This document shows positions 36,020 through 44,368 of a stretch of DNA of 46,307 nucleotides, in pieces (the stretch's first letter is position 1; every line of letters begins with the position of its first letter). The stretch is from Anabaena sp. 4-3. Its GTDB lineage: Bacteria > Cyanobacteriota > Cyanobacteriia > Cyanobacteriales > Nostocaceae. Position numbers and translations under genes: made by a program. The notes beneath the pieces were generated by a model. That model was not told where the DNA came from, ran no database searches, and worked only from the letters and a program-made list of their open reading frames with translations. The stretch spans positions 91,229 through 137,535 of the forward strand of contig NZ_LUHJ01000033.1 in assembly GCF_001597745.1 (NCBI RefSeq), given 5' to 3'.

Positions 36020-37048
36020 ATGAGATTATATATCTGTAACTATCCTCTTGTCGGAATCCTGACTTTAACATTAGTATGGGGCAGTATTGCGCCAGTATTA
36101 GCGAAATATCCTATTTCCCAAACTTTTAAGCTAGATTCCCACGAGTTTATCCCACAACCAACACACGAAAATTTCTTGAGGTTTAAACCTCGTAGGGGTT
36201 TAGCAATGCTAAACCCCTACACACCTTTATCACCAATTCAACTAGCACAGTATACAGTACCAACAGCTACAAGCTTGTTAAATCAAGGGTTGCAAGCGAT
36301 TCAAGCGGGGAGATTGCAAGATGCGATCGCAGCATTTGAACGCGCTACTCAGTTAGATCCGAACTTAGCCGCAGCCCATTACAATTTAGGTTTAGCACTG
36401 CGACAAACTGGACAATTACAACCAGCAGCTAATGCTTTTTATCGTGCTACCCAAGCTGATCCTAATTTCTCCCTCGCTTTTGCTAATTTAGGGGGAGCGT
36501 TGTTAGAAGGTAATAATTTACAACAGGCGAGTGAATATTTACAACGGGCTTTAGAAATTGACCCCAAGTTAGGTTTTGCTCATTATAACTTAGGATTAGT
36601 TAGGGAACTGCAACAAAATTGGGCTGGTGCGATCGCATCATTTCAAAAAGCCATCACATACAGTAAAAATGCCCCAGAACCTCATTATCATTTAGGTTTA
36701 TGTTACCTGCAACAAGGTAAAATTAATCAAGCAAAATCAGCCTTTGAGCAAGCCATAAAAATTAATCCACGATATTCAGATGCTCACTACAATTTAGGTT
36801 TCATCGCGTTTAATCAAGGTAAATTGCAAGAAGCTTTAAGCTCATTTAGAAAATCAGCAGAAGCTAATTCTAATTTTCCTAACGCTTATTATGGTGCAGG
36901 GTTAGTGTTTATGCAGTTAAAACAGTATGGGGAAGCAGCGAAAGTATTTACCCATGCGAAAAATTTATATAATGCTCAAGGTAATATGCAGTGGGCGAAA
37001 AATGCTGAGACACTGTTGCAAAAAGTACAAAATATTCAGAGTAAATAG
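36020..37048 (+). CDS. Exported TPR protein containing an in-frame palindrome
   Basis: About 342 residues from the ATG at 36020. A signal peptide (about residues 1-30, ending near VLA) is followed by a variable region and then about seven TPR units from residue 80 on, each of 34 residues (PNLAAAHYNLGLALRQTGQLQPAANAFYRA and similar, split here as consecutive repeats). The variable region contains RRGLAMLNPYT, encoded by a 29-base palindrome at 36192-36220 that is otherwise an intergenic repeat type. It is probably an exported or periplasmic scaffold. The last repeats are followed by a short basic tail. No enzyme domain is seen. Confidence 0.88.
   Translation: MRLYICNYPLVGILTLTLVWGSIAPVLAKYPISQTFKLDSHEFIPQPTHENFLRFKPRRGLAMLNPYTPLSPIQLAQYTVPTATSLLNQGLQAIQAGRLQDAIAAFERATQLDPNLAAAHYNLGLALRQTGQLQPAANAFYRATQADPNFSLAFANLGGALLEGNNLQQASEYLQRALEIDPKLGFAHYNLGLVRELQQNWAGAIASFQKAITYSKNAPEPHYHLGLCYLQQGKINQAKSAFEQAIKINPRYSDAHYNLGFIAFNQGKLQEALSSFRKSAEANSNFPNAYYGAGLVFMQLKQYGEAAKVFTHAKNLYNAQGNMQWAKNAETLLQKVQNIQSK
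36192..36220. repeat. GTAGGGGTTTAGCA palindrome inside the TPR gene
   Basis: GTAGGGGTTTAGCA, one A, then TGCTAAACCCCTAC: a perfect 14-base inverted repeat with a single central base, lying in frame within the region between signal peptide and TPR domain. Confidence 0.95.
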
Positions 37049-37201
37049 TGAACAGTAAACAGATATTAATTAGATAGTATGATTTGTATTTAATAATAAA
37101 GTTTAAAAATTTCAAATAATAAATAATAAGTATTAAATGTCAATTTCTGCTTCGTAATTGGCGGTAGTGGTCTGAAGCGACCATTTAAAATGGAAAGGTA
37201 C

Positions 37202-37702
37202 ATGAAAAAGCACGCTAAGAGTCGATTTTTATTTGGCGATCGCTGGTTAGATCGTCATGCGATCGTTAGTAACATGGAAGCATTCCAAGACTTACTGGTA
37301 ATAGTCTTGTGTTTCGCCTTATTTACCTTCATGGTAATAGAATTGTGGGGAATATTTATTGCAATTACCCAACCCCTAAGCTATAAACAAGTAACCGCCA
37401 AAATCCTCTTCGTATTAATTTTAGTCGAACTATTTCGGCTATTAATAGTCTACCTCAAAGAGCATAGTATTGCTGTCGGTGTAGCCGTAGAAGTAGCCAT
37501 TGTTTCCGTCCTCAGAGAAGTAGTAGTTCATGGAATTTTAGAACTATCATGGATACAGACAGCAGCAATTTGCGGTTTGTTATTAATCTTAGGTACTTTA
37601 CTCATAGTATGTGCTAAAACCCCACACATGGATTGTATGAGTGCTAACACAAAATTCTGTCCGATGACTTATCAAAAGGGAGATACACACAAAACAAAAT
37701 AG
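37202..37702 (+). CDS. PsiE-family membrane protein
   Basis: About 166 residues, starting at ATG 37202 (a second ATG lies 12 bases upstream). Four hydrophobic segments are visible: LLVIVLCFALFTFMVIELWGIF, AKILFVLILVELFRLLIVYL, GVAVEVAIVSVLREVVVHGIL and TAAICGLLLILGTLLIVCA. This matches the phosphate-starvation-inducible PsiE family, whose function is unknown. The C-terminus carries a short tail with three cysteines. No Pho box was identified. Confidence 0.85.
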   Translation: MKKHAKSRFLFGDRWLDRHAIVSNMEAFQDLLVIVLCFALFTFMVIELWGIFIAITQPLSYKQVTAKILFVLILVELFRLLIVYLKEHSIAVGVAVEVAIVSVLREVVVHGILELSWIQTAAICGLLLILGTLLIVCAKTPHMDCMSANTKFCPMTYQKGDTHKTK

Positions 37703-38010
37703 AATTTATGTATTCACAGAAATATCATGTTAATCGAACATAGCTAAATAATAGGTAAATTTTCAAGTAATTAATCACTATACCGTTGCTTGATGTAGCT
37801 TGCGTGGCGTAGCCATAGATGCACTTTATTCTGTACTGTAGAGACTAGCCATGCTTAGTCTCTACATTTCTACAATATTTATCTGGTGCAACTTTATAGA
37901 GAATTGGTATTAGACCTTTTACAAAAATATTGAATATTAAGAATAAATAATTCCCCCCTTCCCTCGCAGGGAAGGGGGGTTAGGGGGGTTAGGTTTCAAA
38001 CATCCTCTAA
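37703..38010. repeat. Palindrome-rich gap between PsiE-like and Rpn genes
   Basis: Holds a GTAGCTTGCGTGGCGTAGCC-type repeat (about 37796-37815), the hairpin GTAGAGACTA...TAGTCTCTAC (37838-37865) and a CCCCCCTTCCCT...AGGGAAGGGGGG hairpin (37953-37979). No gene is seen. Confidence 0.85.
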
Positions 38011-38955
38011 TTAATTTGTTTCCAACCAGTTAACTAAATCTGCCTCATGAGTAAAATCTAACAAAGCTTCACCAAGAGCTTCTAATTGATTTACAGAAAG
38101 AGATTCAATACGTGCTTGTAATTCTGGAGATAATTCACCTACTCGTCTTTTTAGAAGTTTTAAAATAATCGCCTGTTCGCCTTCTTGTATTCCACGCTCA
38201 TACCCAATGCGCTCACCTGTAGTTACGTATCTCATAGTACGCTCCTGCTCAAATTGTTTAACCTCTTCCCACAATTGATTTTCTAACACTTTTGGTAATA
38301 TCATAACCCAATCGATAAATCGGTATAGGTTACGAATATCTTGCTCTTGAAAGCCTAAATCGTACAACCTACGAATTAAGCTGAACTTCCAGATTTTGCG
38401 TTCTTCAGGTGATGAGCGCGTCTGTTGGGTTTTCAAATGCGCCATCACTACCGTCGCAAAGGGATTATTATTATTTTCTAACTCCTGCAAGCGATTTTCA
38501 TAATCTAAAAGTTTAACGATGCCAAACTCAAAATTTAAGCGAGTATGGGGATAATTATAACTGTAATTACTTGGTCGCCATTCGCAGTTAGTATCGCACA
38601 AAATCGCCAAGCTAGTGGCTGGTTTATCAAAACGGTCAAATATGCGGAAGTTGTAGGTGAACATCCGCTTACTAAAAGTATCTTCTTTTTGGGCTTGAAT
38701 TTCTACATGGATTAATAACCAAAGTTCTTCCCCTTGGATTTGCCAAACTTTTACCAATTGATCAGCATATCGCTTACCTTGTTCAGCTTCACGGGCGATT
38801 TGTTGAAATTCTGTATTGAGAAATTCATAAGGACGTTCCCAGTCAATTAATGCAGCAGTTTCCGGGAAAAAGAATTGCATAGCTTGCGGAAAATATGCTT
38901 CGAGAATTTCTTTCCACGGACTGTCAAAATCAGCACGTTCATAAACATTAGTCAT
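38011..38955 (-). CDS. Rpn-family PD-(D/E)xK nuclease-like protein with DUF4351
   Basis: A 314-residue protein of the Rpn/PD-(D/E)xK transposase-like group, whose E. coli members RpnA-E promote recombination and cut DNA. The nuclease part (about residues 1-190) includes DLVKVWQIQGEELWLLIHVEIQAQ-like sequence (here ADQLVKVW, then LLIHVEIQ), in which E and Q form the active-site strand. DUF4351 covers the last 60 residues (LLKRRVGELSPELQARIESLSVNQLEALGEALLDF). Such genes are numerous in cyanobacteria and are linked to mobile DNA; none of the usual partners is seen. Confidence 0.9.
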   Translation of the reverse strand: MTNVYERADFDSPWKEILEAYFPQAMQFFFPETAALIDWERPYEFLNTEFQQIAREAEQGKRYADQLVKVWQIQGEELWLLIHVEIQAQKEDTFSKRMFTYNFRIFDRFDKPATSLAILCDTNCEWRPSNYSYNYPHTRLNFEFGIVKLLDYENRLQELENNNNPFATVVMAHLKTQQTRSSPEERKIWKFSLIRRLYDLGFQEQDIRNLYRFIDWVMILPKVLENQLWEEVKQFEQERTMRYVTTGERIGYERGIQEGEQAIILKLLKRRVGELSPELQARIESLSVNQLEALGEALLDFTHEADLVNWLETN

Positions 38956-38997
38956 GAATTAATAGTAAATGATAATAAATTAAAAATAAAATTTTTG

Positions 38998-39112
38998 TAG
39001 GGTGTGTTAGGCGCACATTTTCGATATGATTTGTCATTAAAAACAAGATATTTGCGCCTAACGCACCTCGATAATCTAGGGTGCGTCAGGCTAAAGCCTT
39101 GACACACCCTAC
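38998..39112. repeat. Double palindrome bounded by GTAG...CTAC
   Basis: A first stem, GGTGTGTTAGGCGCA (39001-39015) with TGCGCCTAACGCACC (39053-39067), has one mismatch. A second, TAGGGTGCGTCAGGCT (39077-39092) with AGCCTTGACACACCCTA (39095-39111), is almost complete. The outer ends GTAGGG and CCCTAC also pair. Confidence 0.88.
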
Positions 39113-39216
39113 AAGCAATTTTGACTTATTCAGCGTGATAGGTATGGTCAACCCAGAACCCGCAAGGCTTCGTGAGAAAATACCTGTACATAAAAGTTAA
39201 TAATTTTCTGTAAGCT

Positions 39217-40539
39217 TTATAGATTACAGTCTACAAGTCTCGACGCGAGAGAAGAGAAATCACACAACGCCACATACCCCTCTTCCCTAACCCAATTGTA
39301 ACAAGGGCATAATGGGAGGTGCGCTTCTGGTGCTGTTATATCAAAAGTAATATCTGTGTAGTACAACCAACTTCCTCCTTGACTCCATCCTACCTTGTCC
39401 CCAAAGGCTTCCCATATTTCCCTGTCGTAGTCTCTCGTTCCCCCCAAACTCTGATAAATGCGCTTTTGAACAGAAAACCCAAACCGCCCATTGCTGTATT
39501 TTACCCACAACTGGTCAATGGTGCGGATGTCTTCACAGAGAAAATTATCAATGTCTTCTTTACGTAACCACCGTTCTTTTTCCCGTTTCGCCACCGCTAA
39601 CATTACCCGTGCTGTTTCGTCATCTGCTGCTTTCCACTTCCCAGCAGCGAGTAAGTCACGCAGTTTGCTGTAGTCCATCCCCACAGCTGACTTTAATTGT
39701 ACCTCTCCCTGGTTGCCACTACTAACCAAACCTAAATCTTTGCGAAACTGCAACACTGTCTGAGTGCGCTTGTCCGGTTCTAAAGCCATCCCCTTAATAA
39801 TCGCATCATTCACCCTATCACTAATCTGAGAATTAAATTGCTTTGGTGGTGGTAAAGGTATCCCAGACTTACGAAAATTAGCCGGAAAAGGAACTTCACC
39901 AGTTAACAAACTATACAGCGTCGCCGCTAAAGCATAAACATCGGTGTAAGCACCAAAATTTCCCCGTCTTTCATACTGTTCAATTGGTGCATAACCTTCT
40001 GTCTTTGCATTAGTCATGCTTCCCGTGATACCAACAGTAAATTCACGGGCTAAACCAAAGTCAATTAATACCGCTTCTTTGGTGGTGCGCCGCAGCAAAA
40101 TATTATTAGGCTTCACATCTCGATGTAAAAAACCTCTGTCGTGAACATATTCTAAAGCCTTCCCCACCTGCTCGATGTAGCGTAACGCCTCATCCTCTGA
40201 CAATTTTCCCCATTCATCAACATAGTCTGCTAAATTCTGCCCATCAATGTATTCCATCACCATCACCCAGAGTTCATTTTCTTGAAACACTTCATGAACT
40301 TCCACAATATGGGGATGATGACATTTCGCTAACCGAAAAGCTTCCTGGACAAACTTTTGCTGTTGTTCTGGAAAATCTGCTGTCATTTGTTGCAGATGAT
40401 TCAGGGTTTTGAGAACAAACATTTTACCTGTACGTTGTTCCATTGCACGGTAAGTAATCCCAAAACCACCGCAACCTATAACTTTTTGAATGATGAAGCG
40501 TCCGTTTTGTATTTCTTGCTTGGGTGTCCAAATTTGCAT
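39217..40539 (-). CDS. Serine/threonine protein kinase with C-terminal GUN4 domain
   Basis: A 440-residue fusion. The kinase domain (about residues 14-270) has the glycine loop IGCGGFGITY, K44, HRDVKPNN (D141) and DFGLA (D160). The GUN4 domain (about 290-435) has LRDLLAAGKWKAADDETARVML and RFGFSVQKRIYQSLGG. GUN4 binds porphyrins and stimulates magnesium chelatase in chlorophyll synthesis, so the fusion could couple tetrapyrrole state to phosphorylation; that is inference. No membrane helix is present. Cyanobacteria, especially Nostoc-like ones, encode several such fusions. Confidence 0.93.
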   Translation of the reverse strand: MQIWTPKQEIQNGRFIIQKVIGCGGFGITYRAMEQRTGKMFVLKTLNHLQQMTADFPEQQQKFVQEAFRLAKCHHPHIVEVHEVFQENELWVMVMEYIDGQNLADYVDEWGKLSEDEALRYIEQVGKALEYVHDRGFLHRDVKPNNILLRRTTKEAVLIDFGLAREFTVGITGSMTNAKTEGYAPIEQYERRGNFGAYTDVYALAATLYSLLTGEVPFPANFRKSGIPLPPPKQFNSQISDRVNDAIIKGMALEPDKRTQTVLQFRKDLGLVSSGNQGEVQLKSAVGMDYSKLRDLLAAGKWKAADDETARVMLAVAKREKERWLRKEDIDNFLCEDIRTIDQLWVKYSNGRFGFSVQKRIYQSLGGTRDYDREIWEAFGDKVGWSQGGSWLYYTDITFDITAPEAHLPLCPCYNWVREEGYVALCDFSSLASRLVDCNL

Positions 40540-40981
40540 GGCTAGAATGGGGGAAGGTGTAGAGACGTTTCATGAAACGTCTCTACATTTGTCAAACAAA
40601 CTCTAAGTATTGTAGCTTGATTTTTTTACATTTAATCCACTCTAAACCTGATAACAATACATAGAACTTATGCAACTAGCATAAGATTTGAAGTTCGTAG
40701 TCAGGACTTTAGTCCTGATTTAGAGGACTGAAGTCCTCACTACAAACAACTTCACTGATATTTTTCGCCATTCTCAACCATCGTTAGGTGGGCAATGCAA
40801 ATAACGTCACAATATATAATTTGAGTCAATTTTCAGCATTGCCCACCCTACTGGACTGACACAGCTAAAATAGTGCATCAGCTTTTCTCTTGTGGGGAGG
40901 GCATCTTGCCCGCCCATGTTAAACGGTAAGGTGCGTTACGGCTTCGCCTAACACACCCTACCCTATCCTCAAACAAAATAT
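40540..40981. repeat. Cluster of different palindromic repeats between kinase and gdhA
   Basis: At least four palindromes in 440 bases: GTAGAGACGTTTCA joined directly to its complement (40559-40586); GTAGTCAGGACT...ACTAC with two inner stems (40697-40743); TAGGTGGGCAATGC...GCATTGCCCACCCTA (40785-40850); and AGGTGCGTTACGG...CCTAACACACCCT (40929-40959). No gene is seen in this gap. Confidence 0.9.
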
Positions 40982-42271
40982 TTAAGGATATAAACCTCTA
41001 TCACGCAATGCTTGGGCTACTCTCCCAACTCCCAAGGTATAAGCGGCTAACCTTAAAGGAACTTGTCGCACCTTAGACTGTTGAATTACCTGTTGATATG
41101 CTTGCACCATCAAGTTTTCCATTTCGTGGTTGACACGTACCTCATCCCAAAATAGGTAAGACAGTCCTTGCACCCATTCCAGATAACTCACCACCACACC
41201 GCCAGCATTCGCGAGGATGTCTGGTAGCACAGTCACACCCTGCGCTTCTAAAATTCGGTTTGCTTCCAAAGTTACCGGGCCATTGGCTGCTTCTGCAACA
41301 ATTCGCGCCCTGACTTCGTGGGCATTTTCTTCGGTAATTTGGTTTTCTAAGGCGGCTGGAATTAACACATCACAGCGTAAAGTTAATAACTCTGCATTGC
41401 TAATAGCCGATGCTTTGGGAAAGCCGACTACACTGTGACGGTTTTCGGCAGCGTAAGCTTTTAAAGCCGGAATATCTAAACCGTGAGATGAATATACTCC
41501 ACCCGTAGCTGTGGAAACAGCAATAATTTTAGCTCCCGCTTGATCAAGCAATTCCGCAGCAGCACCGCCCACATTACCAAACCCTTGGATAACAACTCGC
41601 ATTCCTTCTAAGGATTTGCCCATATCCGCGAGTGCTTCCCGGACTATAATCATGACACCTCGTCCGGTTGCCATTTCCCTTCCCCGTGAACCACCAACAG
41701 ACAACGGTTTACCTGTGACAACTCCGGGAACAGCATGACCTACATTCACTGAATAAGTATCCATCATCCAAGCCATTTCACGGGCGGATGTTCCCATATC
41801 TGGCGCGGGTATGTCTACTGAGGGGCCAATATCTTTAATTAATTCGCTAGTATAGCGGCGAGTAATTCGCTCTAATTCTCCCACGCTGTAGTTTTGTGGG
41901 TCAATGGCAATACCTCCCTTCGCACCACCGTAAGGTATTCCCAACAGCGCACATTTCCAAGTCATCAGCATGGCTAAAGCTGATACTTCCCGCAGTGTCA
42001 CCGCCGGATGGTATCGAATTCCGCCTTTGTAGGGGCCTAAAATATCAGAATGTTGTACTCGATGTCCTGCTAGCACCCGGATGTCAGCATTATCTAGCTT
42101 CACAGGAATGGAAACTGTGACTACCTTACGCGGGTGACTGAGAATTTCCAAGACACCTTGATCTAATCTTAATTCTTTCCCTGCTGCTTCTAAGTAACTA
42201 CAAGCTTGGTCAAATGGACAAATATGCGCTGGGCTAGCAGTTTCTAAAGATAACTTAGGCGTTGTTACCAT
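40982..42271 (-). CDS. Glu/Leu/Phe/Val dehydrogenase
   Basis: A 429-residue oxidative-deamination enzyme of the glutamate/leucine dehydrogenase superfamily, most like NAD(P)-dependent glutamate dehydrogenases. The catalytic lysine is probably K118 in PYGGAKGGIAIDP, and the dinucleotide site is GFGNVGGAAAELL. The upstream substrate block GPYKGGIRYHP and the C-terminal ILANAGGVVVSYLEWVQG are conserved. ATG with GAGGAG upstream. Glutamate is the more likely substrate than branched-chain amino acids, but sequence alone does not decide it. Confidence 0.93.
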   Translation of the reverse strand: MVTTPKLSLETASPAHICPFDQACSYLEAAGKELRLDQGVLEILSHPRKVVTVSIPVKLDNADIRVLAGHRVQHSDILGPYKGGIRYHPAVTLREVSALAMLMTWKCALLGIPYGGAKGGIAIDPQNYSVGELERITRRYTSELIKDIGPSVDIPAPDMGTSAREMAWMMDTYSVNVGHAVPGVVTGKPLSVGGSRGREMATGRGVMIIVREALADMGKSLEGMRVVIQGFGNVGGAAAELLDQAGAKIIAVSTATGGVYSSHGLDIPALKAYAAENRHSVVGFPKASAISNAELLTLRCDVLIPAALENQITEENAHEVRARIVAEAANGPVTLEANRILEAQGVTVLPDILANAGGVVVSYLEWVQGLSYLFWDEVRVNHEMENLMVQAYQQVIQQSKVRQVPLRLAAYTLGVGRVAQALRDRGLYP

Positions 42272-42390
42272 AAAGTTTTCTCCTCATCGCGGTATCTTTA
42301 CGAACCGGATAAATATACGCCTAGCTTATCTTGCGTTTTTCTGAAATATGGGAATTTTGTAGTTTTTGTTACAATTTTATTTTATTTTTA

Positions 42391-42439
42391 GAAAACCACA
42401 GATTCCAGCCAAAAATGGTTGTTGACTGGAATCTGTGGT
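42391..42439 (-). terminator. Hairpin terminator after the carotenoid oxygenase gene
   Basis: On the minus strand, ACCACAGATTCCAG (42439-42426) pairs fully with CTGGAATCTGTGGT (42408-42395), followed by TTTC and AT-rich DNA. It starts 18 bases after the oxygenase stop codon and separates it from gdhA, which is upstream of it on the same strand. Confidence 0.78.
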
Positions 42440-42456
42440 GTTAAATCATTAAGGGA

Positions 42457-43956
42457 TCAATTTTCTGCAAAAATTTCTGAGGTAAAGTTGCCGTGTAGAC
42501 CGTAGGGGATATGATGTTTTAGGTGTAGTCGAGCAATAGCCCCTTTTCGTAAGTCACGCGCATCTAAAATTACCACATCTGAACGATGATGAGCAGCATC
42601 ATACACTAAAGCCAGCAACCAGCCATCATCTTCTGTTTGACTATTTGGACGGGGTACAAAAATCGGCTCACCCATAAAACCACGAGGTGCAGCACTCCAC
42701 AGTTGTCTTTCTCCAGTCTCTAAGTCTATTTTTAGTAATGCTTGCAGTGGTGCATTACCTATCTCTGCATCAGTCGCGCCTATATACATATATCTATAGG
42801 TGCGTCCAACATGAGCCGGGTGAATGGTGGGAAATTCACAACAACGAGCTTCTATTAAATTTCGTTGTAGTTTCCCATCATTGAGATTAACATGAAAACG
42901 CCAGATTTGTCCAGGGGAATTGGCATCAAAATTAACTTGACGAAAATCGCTTTCTGGTTCTACTTGTGGTAAGGAATCATAGCAAATAGAGTCAATAAAA
43001 ATTTCATCCCCGCTACTAAAAGCGTTAACGTGGTGGAAGACAAAACCTGATTGTGTTTCGAGAATTTTTACTCCTGTATTGTCGGCTTGTGGAAAGCGAG
43101 GAATGACGATAATTTTAGTTGGTTGGTTGGGTTGAAATTGGATACATTCCCCAGCCGAGCGTAAGCCTAAAGCAAAGGGTAAGGGATTAAAAACTACAGG
43201 GTTTTGAAAGAAGATGCAGTGATGCGGAGTAATAGCAAAATCGTGAATAAAACAAAAACCCGGAACGCTATGAGAATGTTTTCTGATGACTTTACCATCT
43301 GGGTTTAGCTCAAAGATGGTAATTGCAGTAGATAATCCTGGTTTAATGGAAAAGTTGACTAGGCAAGGTACGCCACCGTCTTGAATACAACTTGGATCAA
43401 AACGGGGATGTGCGCTAAAGGCTTCACCCTCTGACAAAACGCCATCAAAATATTCTTTTCCTAAAGTTTCTAGAGTTTTGGATTCGAGAAGATGGGGTTC
43501 AGCAGCTTCCCACAATGCTAAAAGTTTTTTACCCCAATAAATAACATTTGTGTTAGCAATATTTTTGATTTTAAAGTCAAAGAGATTAGCTAACCATCCG
43601 CCTGGTTTTTGAGTACCAAATACACCGCGATAGAGAATTTTACCCGCTTTTTGTTCGGCTAAATAGCCTTCTGTTTTAACAAAGCGATTACGAAAATGGG
43701 CGCGACCATTCACAAAAGTGATGCGGCTAATCATGCCGTCACCATCAAAGGGATGATGGATAGATTGTCCATTGATATCAAGTAATCCTGGCCCATTTCT
43801 AAATAATGTGCCTTGTAATTCTTGAGGGATTTGTCCTTCTATATCATCAATCCAATAATCAAATTCTTGCTTAAGGGATTGATATCCTCCCTGCCAATCT
43901 TCACGAGTGTAGGATTTTTTTAAGGTTGCTTCTTCGGGATTTTGAAAAGTCTGCAT
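42457..43956 (-). CDS. Carotenoid cleavage oxygenase
   Basis: A 499-residue non-haem iron dioxygenase of the RPE65/carotenoid oxygenase family, which splits double bonds of carotenoids or apocarotenoids. The four iron-binding histidines are present: H183 (SAHPRFDPS), H238 (FIHDFAIT), H308 (FHHVNAF) and H488 (YGLHGNF). FRNGPGLLDINGQSIHHPFDGDG near the N-terminus is typical. No signal peptide is present. Nostoc-like cyanobacteria have several of these, differing in cleavage position; this one's substrate is not determined. A strong hairpin terminator follows it. Confidence 0.94.
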   Translation of the reverse strand: MQTFQNPEEATLKKSYTREDWQGGYQSLKQEFDYWIDDIEGQIPQELQGTLFRNGPGLLDINGQSIHHPFDGDGMISRITFVNGRAHFRNRFVKTEGYLAEQKAGKILYRGVFGTQKPGGWLANLFDFKIKNIANTNVIYWGKKLLALWEAAEPHLLESKTLETLGKEYFDGVLSEGEAFSAHPRFDPSCIQDGGVPCLVNFSIKPGLSTAITIFELNPDGKVIRKHSHSVPGFCFIHDFAITPHHCIFFQNPVVFNPLPFALGLRSAGECIQFQPNQPTKIIVIPRFPQADNTGVKILETQSGFVFHHVNAFSSGDEIFIDSICYDSLPQVEPESDFRQVNFDANSPGQIWRFHVNLNDGKLQRNLIEARCCEFPTIHPAHVGRTYRYMYIGATDAEIGNAPLQALLKIDLETGERQLWSAAPRGFMGEPIFVPRPNSQTEDDGWLLALVYDAAHHRSDVVILDARDLRKGAIARLHLKHHIPYGLHGNFTSEIFAEN

Positions 43957-44368
43957 ATTATTTGATTATCAGGATGTTATTAATCAAGAGTCAGAAAGCC
44001 AAATTATGATACAGCAGGGAACAGGAAGGATGAGGGAACAGTTTTGAAAGTCTCTTGGCATAAGGCTTTGTTCCTAAACTTTGTACATTATTTACCCCAA
44101 AGCTGCTGTAAACTGCTTACTTGTAATTATCAAAACCTAGCAAAAAATAGGAATTATGAAAACTATTCAATAAGCTTTATTTACATCAGGGTGGGCAGGA
44201 TGCCCAATCCACAAAATTTGTCTAAATGTATGCTTCATTGACTTGCAAAGTGCTGGTTTTTCTCAGTTCTGAAAGTTCTCTTTTGATATTATGCACACTG
44301 GTTTTTGAGCAAACATCTCCTTTTAGTAGAGTTGTTCTGACTTCTAGATTAGGGATTTGTGCCTATCT
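43957..44368. other. Intergenic region upstream of the carotenoid oxygenase gene
   Basis: About 410 bases. An open frame at 44044-44241 is not supported by codon or protein character. A small GGGTGGGCA...TGCCCA hairpin (44190-44206) is the only repeat noticed. Confidence 0.6.

Noticed and set aside
44044-44241. 65-residue open frame in a gap
   Set aside because: Composition is like AT-rich noncoding DNA, it crosses a dispersed hairpin, and no family is recognisable.
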